Positions 1 through 7,983 of a stretch of DNA of 10,909 nt are shown here, piece after piece (the stretch's first letter is position 1; each line of letters starts with the position of its first letter). The stretch lies in the NCBI GenBank assembly GCA_021783385.1, contig JAJXTX010000010.1, positions 1 through 10,909 on the forward strand, written 5' to 3'. Source of the DNA: Pseudomonadota bacterium (GTDB taxonomy: Bacteria > Pseudomonadota > Gammaproteobacteria > Xanthomonadales > Rhodanobacteraceae). The notes under the pieces are model-generated. The model was given only the letters and a program-made list of their open reading frames with translations, ran no database searches and was not told the origin of the DNA. The position numbers were made by a program, and so were the translations under genes.

Positions 1-866
1 CCGCGGATCCGCTCGGCCACCGCCAGCGCCTGTGCGCCATCGGTTCCCGACAGCACCACGCCGAACTCGTCGCCGCCGAGCCGGCCGGGCGTATCCATCT
101 CGCGCAGGTCCTCGCGCAGTACCGCAGCCAGCTGGCGCAGCAGCGCATCGCCCGCGGCATGGCCGTAGCGGTCGTTGATCTGCTTGAAGTTGTCGATGTC
201 CAGCAGGAGCAGTGCCGCCGGCCGCTGGCTCCGCTGGAACTGCTGCCATGCCTTGCCCGCATCCTCCAGCCAGTGGGTGCGATTGGGCAGTCCGGTAAGT
301 GCGTCGGTGCGGTTGAGCCGGTCGAGCAACCGGTTCTGTTCGCGCACGCGCTGGTCCAGCGTGTAGTTCACCTTGCTCAGCCACACCGGGTTGATAGTCA
401 GCAGTGGCAGGCAGGCGATGATGTTGAGCGTGTTGCTGACCGGCTGCAGCGGAAAGTCGAGCGCTGCCCAGACCAGCAGGCAGGCCAGCGCGAGCGTGAT
501 CAACGACCGACGCAGCAAGAGCCACCCGCCTGAGCTGACATGGTTCATTGCCAGCATCGCCACCAGCATGGCGCTTGGCAGCAGGTTGAACCGCATCAGC
601 GCCACCCAGACGCCGGTCATCATCGCGTCAACCAGAAAGTTGCGCTGCTCGGCCCACTTGGCGTGTTCGGCCCGCGAGGCGATCGCGTAAGCCACATGCG
701 GCCACACCAGGCCGTTCAACAGCATCAACCCCCACTGCCATGCCGGGGCATGCTGCTGGTACAGCACCGAGGCCACGGGCAGGGCACCGAGCGCGGACCC
801 GAGTTTCCGCATGCGGTAAACCAGCGACACGAATTTCAGGTGTCGTCCCCGAATGTTCTCGATCAT
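1..866 (-). CDS. MASE2-GGDEF diguanylate cyclase (partial, C-terminal end outside window)
   Basis: The product makes cyclic di-GMP from two GTP at the inner membrane. The first 288 residues are visible and the reading frame continues past base 1. Residues about 17-165 are a hydrophobic MASE2 sensor region; the run YRMRKLGSALGALPVAS and the later VWPHVAYAIASR match the AdrA/DgcC (YaiC) type of N-terminus. A short helix (166-185) leads to the GGDEF domain, with TDALTGLPNR at 187-196, DIDNFKQINDRYGH at 223-236 and an intact RLGGDEF motif at 262-268. The inhibitory I-site RxxD (REMD, 255-258) lies five residues before GGDEF, so product inhibition is likely. The start is ATG at 866-864, with AGGGG about 11 bases upstream; an in-frame GTG two codons earlier is a possible alternative. 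A TATTAA box about 50 bases upstream could be a -10 element, but no good -35 was found. Family assignment is firm; the signal sensed is unknown. Confidence 0.93.
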   Translation of the reverse strand, partial: MIENIRGRHLKFVSLVYRMRKLGSALGALPVASVLYQQHAPAWQWGLMLLNGLVWPHVAYAIASRAEHAKWAEQRNFLVDAMMTGVWVALMRFNLLPSAMLVAMLAMNHVSSGGWLLLRRSLITLALACLLVWAALDFPLQPVSNTLNIIACLPLLTINPVWLSKVNYTLDQRVREQNRLLDRLNRTDALTGLPNRTHWLEDAGKAWQQFQRSQRPAALLLLDIDNFKQINDRYGHAAGDALLRQLAAVLREDLREMDTPGRLGGDEFGVVLSGTDGAQALAVAERIR

Positions 867-1019
867 GAGCACGCAACCCCTGATGCGGCAGCCTCGCCCC
901 GGGGCTGCAAGTAGTTAATACCTCCAGCGTGTCGCCGGCAAGCATGCGCCATATGGCAGCCGTGCCCTGGCCGCAGGTGTGCCCGGATACACACTGGGCA
1001 GCACCACCGCGGCAGCCTC

Positions 1020-2717
<1,698 letters not shown>

Positions 2718-2755
2718 CGAGCCTCCCCTTGTGTTCCCGCGCCGGATGAAGCCAG

Positions 2756-2785
2756 CCCGAAGGTCAGTGACGCCTGACCTTCGGG
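2756..2785. repeat. Perfect 12-bp inverted repeat (6-nt loop) upstream of the acyl-CoA synthetase
   Basis: Arms CCCGAAGGTCAG (2756-2767) and CTGACCTTCGGG (2774-2785) are exactly complementary, with a 6-base spacer. The repeat lies 38 bases upstream of the synthetase ATG. As RNA it would form a very stable hairpin on either strand. Neither side has a clear U-tract, so it is a weak candidate for an intrinsic terminator after hemE (or after the doubtful small ORF whose stop lies inside it). The alternative is a binding site for a dimeric regulator of the synthetase. The repeat is certain; its role is not. Confidence 0.8.
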
Positions 2786-2913
2786 TTGCAACAGCCGGTC
2801 GGTGCGGGCAACGGGCGCGCGGCCGACCCCGGCGACTGGTGGCTGCGGACGACCAGGATGTCCTTCACCACTTCAAGCGTATGCCCTTCGGCCCGCTCCA
2901 TGTTATCGACCAT
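2764..2913 (-). CDS. Doubtful 49-codon ORF between hemE and the acyl-CoA synthetase
   Basis: An open frame starts at ATG (2913-2911) and begins [16 protein letters not shown], with a middle part DILVVRSHQ and a Pro/Ala-rich tail ending TGCCNP. Its TGA stop (2766-2764) sits inside the inverted repeat at 2756-2785. The frame is also open upstream back to the end of hemE, but has no ATG, GTG or TTG there. The amino-acid make-up of the first 30 residues looks protein-like and the antisense reading less so. However, no Shine-Dalgarno sequence precedes either Met and I recognise no family. It may be a real small protein, the remnant of a decayed gene, or chance. It would lie on the same strand as hemE and could be its last co-transcribed gene. 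Confidence 0.22.
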   Translation of the reverse strand: MVDNMERAEGHTLEVVKDILVVRSHQSPGSAARPLPAPTGCCNPKVRRH

Positions 2914-3019
2914 GGTCTGAAAACGCGGATCGCTTTCACGCCGCGGCAGTGGCTTGACCCTGTCGTTTGCGCCTGATGCCGACGTCGCGGCTGCGGCTGG
3001 CGTCAGGCCGACGCCCTGG

Positions 3020-4096
3020 TCAGCCGCCGCGCAGGATGCGCCCGTGCGCGTGTACCTCGTCCACCAGCACCTTGACCAGCTCGGGATCGACTTCCGGGGT
3101 GATGCCGTGACCGAGGTTGAACACGTGGCCGGGATGGTTGCCGTAGCTGTCCAGCACGGCGCGCGCCTCGCGGCGGATCACCGCGGGGCTGGCGCGCAGG
3201 ACGGCCGGGTCGAGGTTGCCCTGCAGCGCCACCCTGCCGTCGACGGCCCGGCGTGCGTCGGCCAGATCCATCGTCCAGTCCACGCCCAGCGCGGCGCAGC
3301 CGGTGTCGGCCAGCGCGGCGAGGTGCGCGCCGGCGCCCTTGGAAAACAGGATCACCGGCAGCGCGTGGCTGTGTTCGCTGGCCTGCAGCGCTTCGACCAC
3401 GCGCGCCATGGTGCGCAGCGAGAACTCGCGGAACGGGGCCGGGCCGAGCAGGCCGCCCCAGGTGTCGAACACCATCAGCGCCTGCGCACCGGCGGCGGCC
3501 TGGGCGATCAGGTAGGCGGCGACCGCCTCGGCCAGCGTGTCGAGCAGCTGATGGGCGAGCTTCGGTTCGTTCCAGCAAAGCGCCTTGAGCGTGGCGAAAT
3601 CCTTCGAGCCCTGGCCTTCGACCATGTAGCAGGCCAGCGTCCACGGGCTGCCGGAGAAGCCGATCAGCGGTACGCGACCGTGCAGTTCGCGGCGGATCAG
3701 CCGCACCGCGTCCATCACGTAGCGCAGCTCGCCGTCCATGTCGGGCACGGCGAGTTTCGCGATGTCCGCGGCCGTGCGTACCGGTCGCGCGAACTGCGGC
3801 CCCTCACCGTGGGCGAAGCTGAGGCCCAGGCCCATCGCATCGGGGATCGTGAGGATGTCGGAAAACAGGATCGCCGCATCCAGATCGAAGCGCGCCAGCG
3901 GCTGCAGGGTAACCTCGCAGGCGAACTCGGGATGCTGCGCCAGACTCATGAAGCTGCCGGCGCGGGCGCGGGTGGCGCGATATTCCGGCAGGTAGCGGCC
4001 GGCCTGGCGCATCACCCAGATCGGCGTGGTGTCGGTGGGCTCGCGGCGCAGCGCACGCAGGAAGCGGTCGTTCTGCAAGATGTCGGGCATGCTCAT
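3020..4096 (-). CDS. hemE: Uroporphyrinogen decarboxylase
   Basis: HemE removes four carboxyl groups from uroporphyrinogen III to give coproporphyrinogen III in cytoplasmic heme synthesis. The protein is 358 aa, normal for the family. Both family signatures are present: [16 protein letters not shown] (25-40) and [16 protein letters not shown] in the middle. The catalytic-site Asp is in LFSDIL (D80), and FDTWGG, GNLDP and the C-terminal [13 protein letters not shown] are all intact. The ATG chosen (4096-4094) overlaps the TGA of the upstream WGR gene as TGATG; a second Met two codons later is an equally possible start. The overlap and the poor independent ribosome site suggest translational coupling to the WGR gene. 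Upstream on the same strand are aroB and aroK, separated by a REP doublet. Identification is firm. Confidence 0.97.
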   Translation of the reverse strand: MSMPDILQNDRFLRALRREPTDTTPIWVMRQAGRYLPEYRATRARAGSFMSLAQHPEFACEVTLQPLARFDLDAAILFSDILTIPDAMGLGLSFAHGEGPQFARPVRTAADIAKLAVPDMDGELRYVMDAVRLIRRELHGRVPLIGFSGSPWTLACYMVEGQGSKDFATLKALCWNEPKLAHQLLDTLAEAVAAYLIAQAAAGAQALMVFDTWGGLLGPAPFREFSLRTMARVVEALQASEHSHALPVILFSKGAGAHLAALADTGCAALGVDWTMDLADARRAVDGRVALQGNLDPAVLRASPAVIRREARAVLDSYGNHPGHVFNLGHGITPEVDPELVKVLVDEVHAHGRILRGG

Positions 4097-4356
4097 CAGC
4101 GTCCGTAGGGGCCTTCCTGGCCCTGGGCAAACATCACGCGAAAGCCGCGCTTGAGCTGGGCGTCGCGCGCCTTCTCGAAGGCGGCGATCGCCTCGTCGCG
4201 TTCCAGGAACTGCTCGCGCTTGAGCGTGGCGCGGCCGCCCTGGTTGCCCGATTCGCGGTACAGCGTCCAGCCGCCGAGCAGGTCCTGCTCCAGCGTGATC
4301 TGGACGTAGCGGGGCGCGTCGGCAGTGCCGGGCACGGTTTGCAGATAAAGGCGCAT
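4096..4356 (-). CDS. Small stand-alone WGR-domain protein
   Basis: This 86-aa protein is almost entirely one WGR domain: a beta-strand start (MRLYLQTV), [16 protein letters not shown] at about 30-45 carrying the W and the GR-type core, then a helix with [19 protein letters not shown], the usual end of WGR repeats. WGR domains are known from PARP enzymes and bacterial MolR/YehF-type proteins and are linked to nucleic-acid binding; the job of short bacterial versions is not established. Its stop overlaps the hemE start by one base, so the two are probably one operon with coupled translation. The ATG at 4356-4354 is chosen because the domain begins there; the frame stays open further upstream into the REP doublet, which argues against a longer protein. 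No strong Shine-Dalgarno is seen. Confidence 0.8.
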   Translation of the reverse strand: MRLYLQTVPGTADAPRYVQITLEQDLLGGWTLYRESGNQGGRATLKREQFLERDEAIAAFEKARDAQLKRGFRVMFAQGQEGPYGR

Positions 4357-4404
4357 GGCGTCCGTGGATGGGAACGTGGACCGACGCAGAGCCGGACGGC
4401 ACAG

Positions 4405-4410
4405 TTTATA
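4405..4410 (-). promoter_or_regulatory. Possible -10 element for the WGR-hemE unit
   Basis: On the minus strand this reads TATAAA, five of six matches to the sigma-70 -10 consensus and conspicuous in such GC-rich DNA. It lies between the REP doublet and the WGR start, about 48 bases upstream of that ATG. No recognisable -35 or extended -10 is present, so the call is weak. If real, WGR-hemE has its own promoter in addition to any readthrough from aroKB. Confidence 0.25.
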
Positions 4411-4424
4411 GGAGCGACGGCTTG

Positions 4425-4498
4425 GTAGGCGCGCACCCTGTGCGCGAATGCTGTTGATGGTCACGCGAAAAGCATTCGCGCACAGGGTGCGCGCCTAC
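4425..4498. repeat. REP doublet (REPIN/BIME-like): two GTAG-headed REP units in inverted orientation
   Basis: Two 28-base arms (4425-4452 and 4471-4498) are perfect inverted copies around an 18-base spacer. Each arm begins with GTAG at its outer end and contains its own small palindrome, GCGCAC-CCT-GTGCGC, then GAATGCT. This is the classic plan of GTAG-headed REP sequences, such as those described in Stenotrophomonas and pseudomonads, paired head-outwards as a REPIN. Such units are mobilised by RAYT (TnpA_REP) transposases encoded elsewhere in the genome. The element fills most of the gap between aroB and the WGR gene, and its TAG provides the aroB stop codon. In RNA it could form a long hairpin affecting aroB mRNA stability or readthrough into WGR-hemE. 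The repeat is directly visible; membership of a genome-wide REP family is inferred. Confidence 0.85.
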
Positions 4499-5586
4499 TG
4501 GGCGGCCTTCAGCACGGCCAGCACGTCGGCCTCGGCCACGCCGGCGACGATCTCGGCGCGGCCGATGCCGCGCCACAGGATCAGCCGCAGCTGGCCGGCG
4601 CTGTTCTTCTTGTCCAGCCGCATCCGTTCCAGCAGCCGCTGCGCGTCCATGCCCGAAGGGATCGTGGTGGGCAGGCCGAGCTGTTCCAGCAGGCGCTGCA
4701 GCCGGGCGCTGTCGGCGGGCTGGCTCAGGCCGAGGCGTTCGGACAGCTGCGCGGCCAGCCGCATGCCGATCGCCACGCCTTCGCCATGCAGCACGGCGGT
4801 GTAGTTGCCCGCCGTCTCGATCGCGTGGCCGAACGTGTGGCCAAGGTTGAGCAGGGCGCGCTCGCCCTGTTCGGTTTCGTCGCGGGCGACCACGCCGGCC
4901 TTGTACTGCACCTTGCGCGCGATCGCTTGCAGCACGCTGGCGGGCTCGCGGGCGGCAAGCGCGGCGGCGTGCTGCTCCAGCCACGCGAAGAACGCCGCGT
5001 CGCCGATCGCCGCGCCCTTCACCACCTCGGCCAGGCCGGCGCGGTATTCGCGCTCGGGCAGGGTGGCGAGGGTGTCGAGGTCGGCCACCACGGCGCGCGG
5101 CTGGTGGAACGCGCCGACCAGATTCTTGCCCGCGGGCAGGTTGACGCCGGTCTTGCCGCCGACCGAGGAGTCGACCATCGCCAGCAGCGTGGTCGGCATC
5201 TGGATGAAGTCGATGCCGCGCATCCAGCACGCGGCGCTGAAGCCGGCCAGGTCGCCGACCACGCCGCCGCCCAGCGCGATCACGCAGGCGTCGCGGGTGG
5301 CGCCCAGTTCGGCGAGGGCCTCGAGCGCGCGACCGACGTTGGCGAAGGTCTTGTGCGCCTCGCCGTCGTCGAGCAGGAACGGCAACCAGCGCAGGCCGTG
5401 CAGACCGGCCTCGATCCGCGGCAGGTACAGCGGTGCCACCGTGGTGTTGCTGATCACCAGCGCGTGCCGGCCGCGCAGCGCGGCGCGCCAGCGGGCGTGA
5501 TCGGCGAGCAGGCCGGCGCCGATCCATACCGGATAGCTGCGCGGGCCGAGCGCGACGGTGAGACTGTGGATGGCGGACTGGTTCAT
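4495..5586 (-). CDS. aroB: 3-dehydroquinate synthase
   Basis: AroB converts DAHP to 3-dehydroquinate, the second step of the cytoplasmic shikimate pathway, using NAD+ and a divalent metal. The 363-aa protein has all family landmarks: DDGEAHKT (73-80), the NAD-binding GGGVVGD (106-112), [19 protein letters not shown] (131-149), the metal-ligand Glu in AEVVKG, the His pair in GHTFGHAIE, and HGEGVAIGM. The start ATG (5586-5584) overlaps the aroK stop by four bases (ATGA), so translation is coupled. The stop codon TAG coincides with the outer GTAG of the REP doublet, so the last codon may have been set by REP insertion; the C-terminus (AVLKAAQ) is nevertheless of ordinary length. Identification is firm. 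Confidence 0.97.
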   Translation of the reverse strand: MNQSAIHSLTVALGPRSYPVWIGAGLLADHARWRAALRGRHALVISNTTVAPLYLPRIEAGLHGLRWLPFLLDDGEAHKTFANVGRALEALAELGATRDACVIALGGGVVGDLAGFSAACWMRGIDFIQMPTTLLAMVDSSVGGKTGVNLPAGKNLVGAFHQPRAVVADLDTLATLPEREYRAGLAEVVKGAAIGDAAFFAWLEQHAAALAAREPASVLQAIARKVQYKAGVVARDETEQGERALLNLGHTFGHAIETAGNYTAVLHGEGVAIGMRLAAQLSERLGLSQPADSARLQRLLEQLGLPTTIPSGMDAQRLLERMRLDKKNSAGQLRLILWRGIGRAEIVAGVAEADVLAVLKAAQ

Positions 5587-6140
5587 GCGCTCTGCTGGGA
5601 TGCGGCGAGCGGCGTGCGCTGCCAGTGATGATCGATCAGTGTGGCGCAATGTTCGGCCGCAGCCTGCACGCCGGCGTGCTCGCCCGGCACCGCCAGATCG
5701 GCCAGCGCGCGGTACAGCGGCTCGCGGACCTGCGCCATCGTCTGCAGCCGCGCGCGCCGATCGGGCACCGCCAGCAACGGCCGGCGGTGGTCGCGCTCCA
5801 GCCGTTCCAGCTGCTGCTCGACGCTGGTCTGCAGCCACACCACGAAGCCGCGCTCGGCCAGCTGCCGGCGGTTGCGCGGATCCAGCACGGCGCCTGCGCC
5901 GGTGGCCAGCAGCACGCCGGCGCGCTGGCTGCAGGCGTCCAGCGTCGCGCTCTCGCGCTGGCGGAAGCCGGCCTCGCCCTCGATCTCGAACACCGTGCTC
6001 ACATCCACGCCGCACTGGCGCTCGATCTCCTGATCGAGATCGACAAACGGCAGGCCATAATGCGCGGCCAGCCGGCGTCCGAGCGAGGTCTTGCCGGCGC
6101 CGGTCGGGCCGATGAGGAAAAGGTTGCACGACGGATTCAT
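5583..6140 (-). CDS. aroK: Shikimate kinase
   Basis: The enzyme phosphorylates shikimate at the 3-hydroxyl with ATP. Its 185 residues are normal for AroK. Numbering from the ATG at 6140, the P-loop is GPTGAGKTS (11-19), shikimate-binding Asp34 is in FVDLDQEIE, and Arg60 is in GEAGFRQRE. The lid carries RRPLL, and [11 protein letters not shown] contains the conserved C-terminal Arg. The usual Gly-Gly-Gly of the shikimate site reads TGAGAVLD, with Ala in the middle (codon GCA). An in-frame TTG two codons upstream is an alternative start; neither has a clear Shine-Dalgarno. The gene leads the aroK-aroB pair and is divergent from the YeeZ-like gene, with only 47 bases between the start codons, so its promoter must reach into that gene. 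Confidence 0.95.
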   Translation of the reverse strand: MNPSCNLFLIGPTGAGKTSLGRRLAAHYGLPFVDLDQEIERQCGVDVSTVFEIEGEAGFRQRESATLDACSQRAGVLLATGAGAVLDPRNRRQLAERGFVVWLQTSVEQQLERLERDHRRPLLAVPDRRARLQTMAQVREPLYRALADLAVPGEHAGVQAAAEHCATLIDHHWQRTPLAASQQSA

Positions 6141-6175
6141 GCGCAAATGCTAACAGGGCAGGTTCGACTGCCGTG

Positions 6176-6181
6176 AGGAGG
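6176..6181 (+). promoter_or_regulatory. Shine-Dalgarno site deciding the GTG start at 6188
   Basis: AGGAGG is a near-perfect anti-16S match, with six bases between it and the GTG at 6188-6190. It lies just after the in-frame GTG at 6173, so it settles the choice in favour of the later start. Confidence 0.75.
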
Positions 6182-6187
6182 GATGCG

Positions 6188-7033
6188 GTGACCCACCAAC
6201 GCGTGTTGCTGGCCGGCTGCGGCGATCTCGGGCTGCGCGTGGCGCAGCGGCTGCGCGCGCGCGGCGACGCGGTGTGGGCGCTGCGCCGTCACCCGCCTGC
6301 CGCCGCCGACGACAGTGGCATCCACTGGCTGGGCGCGGACCTGACCGATGCCGCCAGCCTGCGCGCGTTGCCTGCCGGCCTGACCCAGCTGGTCTACCTG
6401 CCCACGCCCGATCGGCGCGACGAGGCGGCCTATCGCGCCACCTTCGTCGACGGCCTGCGCCGCGTGCTGGAGGCGGCAGGCTGCGCAGCGCTGCAGCGCG
6501 TGCTGCTGGTTTCCTCCAGCGCGGTCTACGGCGAGCACGGTGGCGCCTGGGTCGACGAGGACACGCCCGTGGCGCCGCCCGGATTCAATGGCAAGCTGCT
6601 GCTGCAAGCCGAGCAGCTGCTGGCTGCGCAGCCGGTGCCGGCGATCGCGCTGCGGCTGGCCGGGTTGTACGGGCCGGGGCGGACGCAGCTGTTCGAGCGA
6701 CTGCGCGCGGGGCAGCTGCGGGTGCCGCGCAGGCAGGTGCACTGGGCCAACCGCATGCATGCCGACGATGCCGCCGCCGCGATCGTGCACCTGCTGGCGC
6801 TGGCCGATCCGCAGCCGTGCTATGTGGGTGCGGACAGCACGCCGCTGCCGCTGGATCAGCTGTACGACGCGCTGGCGCGGCTGATCGGTGCCGAGCCGCC
6901 GGCGGATGGCCCGCCGCCGGCGGGCATCGGCAGCAAGCGGCTGAGCAACGCGCGGCTGCGCGCCAGCGGCTTCGACCTGCGCTGGCCGGACGCGCGCGAC
7001 GGCTACGCCGCGCTGCTGCGTGACGGCACATGA
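6188..7033 (+). CDS. YeeZ-like NAD(P)-binding epimerase/dehydratase-family protein
   Basis: A 281-aa extended-SDR-like protein. The N-terminal Rossmann fold is clear ([17 protein letters not shown], 6-22, with the GxGxxG-type turn), followed by a Ser-containing active-site strand, [15 protein letters not shown] (105-119), and [10 protein letters not shown] (156-165). These match the E. coli YeeZ group. The canonical YxxxK pair is not intact: near the expected place the sequence reads PGFNGK, with Lys136 but no Tyr four residues earlier, so it may not act as a typical epimerase. Substrate unknown. The GTG start at 6188 is chosen because AGGAGG at 6176-6181 sits six bases upstream; an earlier in-frame GTG at 6173 would bury that site. 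The gene is divergent from aroK. A TTGCAC at 6124-6129 might be a -35, without a convincing -10. Confidence 0.85.
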   Translation: MTHQRVLLAGCGDLGLRVAQRLRARGDAVWALRRHPPAAADDSGIHWLGADLTDAASLRALPAGLTQLVYLPTPDRRDEAAYRATFVDGLRRVLEAAGCAALQRVLLVSSSAVYGEHGGAWVDEDTPVAPPGFNGKLLLQAEQLLAAQPVPAIALRLAGLYGPGRTQLFERLRAGQLRVPRRQVHWANRMHADDAAAAIVHLLALADPQPCYVGADSTPLPLDQLYDALARLIGAEPPADGPPPAGIGSKRLSNARLRASGFDLRWPDARDGYAALLRDGT

Positions 7034-7045
7034 AAGCGCGGCCAC

Positions 7046-7073
7046 TTGCTCCGGGGCGGCGCTTCGCTACGCT
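7046..7073 (+). promoter_or_regulatory. Weak promoter candidate upstream of the YbjQ-family gene
   Basis: TTGCTC (7046-7051) and TACGCT (7068-7073) are separated by 16 bases in the gap after the YeeZ-like gene and before the YbjQ-family gene. Each hexamer matches the sigma-70 consensus at only three of six positions, so this is a guess; cotranscription with the upstream gene is equally possible. Confidence 0.2.
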
Positions 7074-7130
7074 TTGGGCGGCTGTCGATGTCCGGACCGG
7101 CCCATCCTTCCAACGTCATGGAGCAAGCTC

Positions 7131-7475
7131 ATGCCCAACACCATCCCGCACGCCATGGTCAGCACCGGCAACGAAATCTTCGGCCATCGCGTGGTGCGCC
7201 CGCTGGGCATCGTGCGCGGCATCACGGTGCGTTCGCGCAGCGTGATCGGCAACCTCGGCGCGGCGCTGCAGACGCTGGTCGGCGGCAACATCTCGATCTA
7301 CACCGAGCTGTGCGAGAAGGCGCGCGAGGAGGCGTTCGAGCTGATGCTGCAGCACGCGGCGGCGATCGGCGCCAACGCGGTGCTGGCGATGCGCTATGAC
7401 GCCAACGATGTGGCCGAGGGCGTCACCGAAGTGCTCGCCTACGGCACCGCGGTGCAGGTCGAAGCGGTCGCCTGA
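7131..7475 (+). CDS. YbjQ/UPF0145-family protein
   Basis: This 114-aa protein has the compact YbjQ fold: VSTGNEIFGHRVVRPLGIV at the start, GITVRSRSV then a Gly-rich segment with LVGGNISIYTELCEKAREEAFELM, and the conserved GANAVLAMRYD ahead of a final strand EVLAYGTAVQVEAV. The family (DUF74) has been called putative heavy-metal-binding from its pentameric structure and is of unproven function. The ATG at 7131 is preceded by GGAG (7120-7123) at seven bases; the frame is open further upstream but that part lacks family similarity. It sits on the same strand as the YeeZ-like gene, 97 bases after it. Family call is firm; function is not. Confidence 0.88.
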   Translation: MPNTIPHAMVSTGNEIFGHRVVRPLGIVRGITVRSRSVIGNLGAALQTLVGGNISIYTELCEKAREEAFELMLQHAAAIGANAVLAMRYDANDVAEGVTEVLAYGTAVQVEAVA

Positions 7476-7563
7476 GCGGCGCCCGCACCGACCGGAAGCC
7501 AGCTGGCACAGCGTGTTTGAGGAAACCGGTAGCCGTTGGCAAGCCTGTTGCATTACGTCAGGC

Positions 7564-7803
7564 ATGAACGATCATGCCTACGACATCTCCTATATCGAAG
7601 CCGAACTCATCGATGCCTGCATGCCGGCGCCGCGGGCGGTGAAAGCCCCCGGGCCGACAGCCGTACCCGGCACGACCACCCTGGCCGCCGCGCAGGAGGC
7701 CATGGCGCGGGAGCTGATGGCGGCGGCGGACATCCACGAAGCGCTGATCCAGCAGTATCTGCGGATGAGCGGCAACGTGATCACCAACGAGTGGTCGCAC
7801 TGA
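7564..7803 (+). CDS. Small hypothetical protein (79 aa)
   Basis: I do not recognise this protein. It begins MNDHAYDISYIEAELIDACM, continues through a Pro/Ala/Thr-rich linker (about residues 20-40), then an Ala-rich amphipathic helix (AAAQEAMARELMAAADIHEALIQQYLRMS) and ends NVITNEWSH. There is no signal peptide or membrane segment and it is predicted acidic and cytoplasmic. The ATG at 7564 is the first in frame after the end of the YbjQ-family gene; the ribosome site is poor (CAGGC close to the ATG). The composition and the terminator downstream favour a real gene over chance. It could be an independent unit or a distal gene after the YbjQ-family gene (88-base gap). Confidence 0.6.
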   Translation: MNDHAYDISYIEAELIDACMPAPRAVKAPGPTAVPGTTTLAAAQEAMARELMAAADIHEALIQQYLRMSGNVITNEWSH

Positions 7804-7808
7804 ACTGT

Positions 7809-7831
7809 CGGCAGGGTCAGCCGGCCTGCCG
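7809..7831 (+). terminator. Weak hairpin just after the small hypothetical gene
   Basis: CGGCAGG (7809-7815) and CCTGCCG (7825-7831) form a perfect 7-bp stem with a 9-base loop, starting six bases after the stop codon. It has no T-rich tail, so it may be a mere 3' stabilising hairpin; the stronger terminator lies at 7935-7960. Confidence 0.25.
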
Positions 7832-7934
7832 TTGCGGAGCCGGAATGGACCCAATGCGGCACGTCGCTGCCACCCCGCGTCCCATCCGCTCTGCCGCCGC
7901 AGTCTGACTGCCGTGTTCGGCCAAGACACTTGCA

Positions 7935-7960
7935 AGAAAGCCCGGTTTCCCGGGCTTTCT
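7935..7960. terminator. Bidirectional Rho-independent terminator
   Basis: An 11-bp perfect stem (AGAAAGCCCGG at 7935-7945 and its complement at 7950-7960) with a TTTC loop. The A-rich outer left arm and T-rich outer right arm give a CTTTCT tail on either strand. It sits between convergent genes: 131 bases after the small hypothetical gene on the plus strand and 23 bases after the stop of the acyl-CoA dehydrogenase on the minus strand, so it probably ends both transcripts. Confidence 0.85.
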
Positions 7961-7983
7961 GCATTCAGCCGCGGAAGCCGTGA

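Noticed and set aside
888..908. GCAGCC/GGCTGC hairpin with a GC-rich loop between the synthetase and the cyclase gene
   Set aside because: Only six pairs, no T-tract and located near the cyclase ribosome site; short hairpins are frequent in such GC-rich DNA. I see no firm feature in the 867-1019 gap beyond a possible TATTAA box.
948..957. 10-bp palindrome GCCATATGGC upstream of the cyclase gene
   Set aside because: Short, single copy and without nearby promoter elements that would make it a convincing operator.
2954..4108. A 384-codon plus-strand open frame antisense to hemE
   Set aside because: It is the shadow of hemE, whose signatures are all on the minus strand; the antisense product has His/Gln/Arg-rich low-information composition.
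7020..7130. A longer N-terminus for the YbjQ-family protein from an upstream ATG at 7020
   Set aside because: The extra 37 residues overlap the preceding gene, are Cys/Arg-rich and unlike the family; GGAG lies just before the ATG at 7131.
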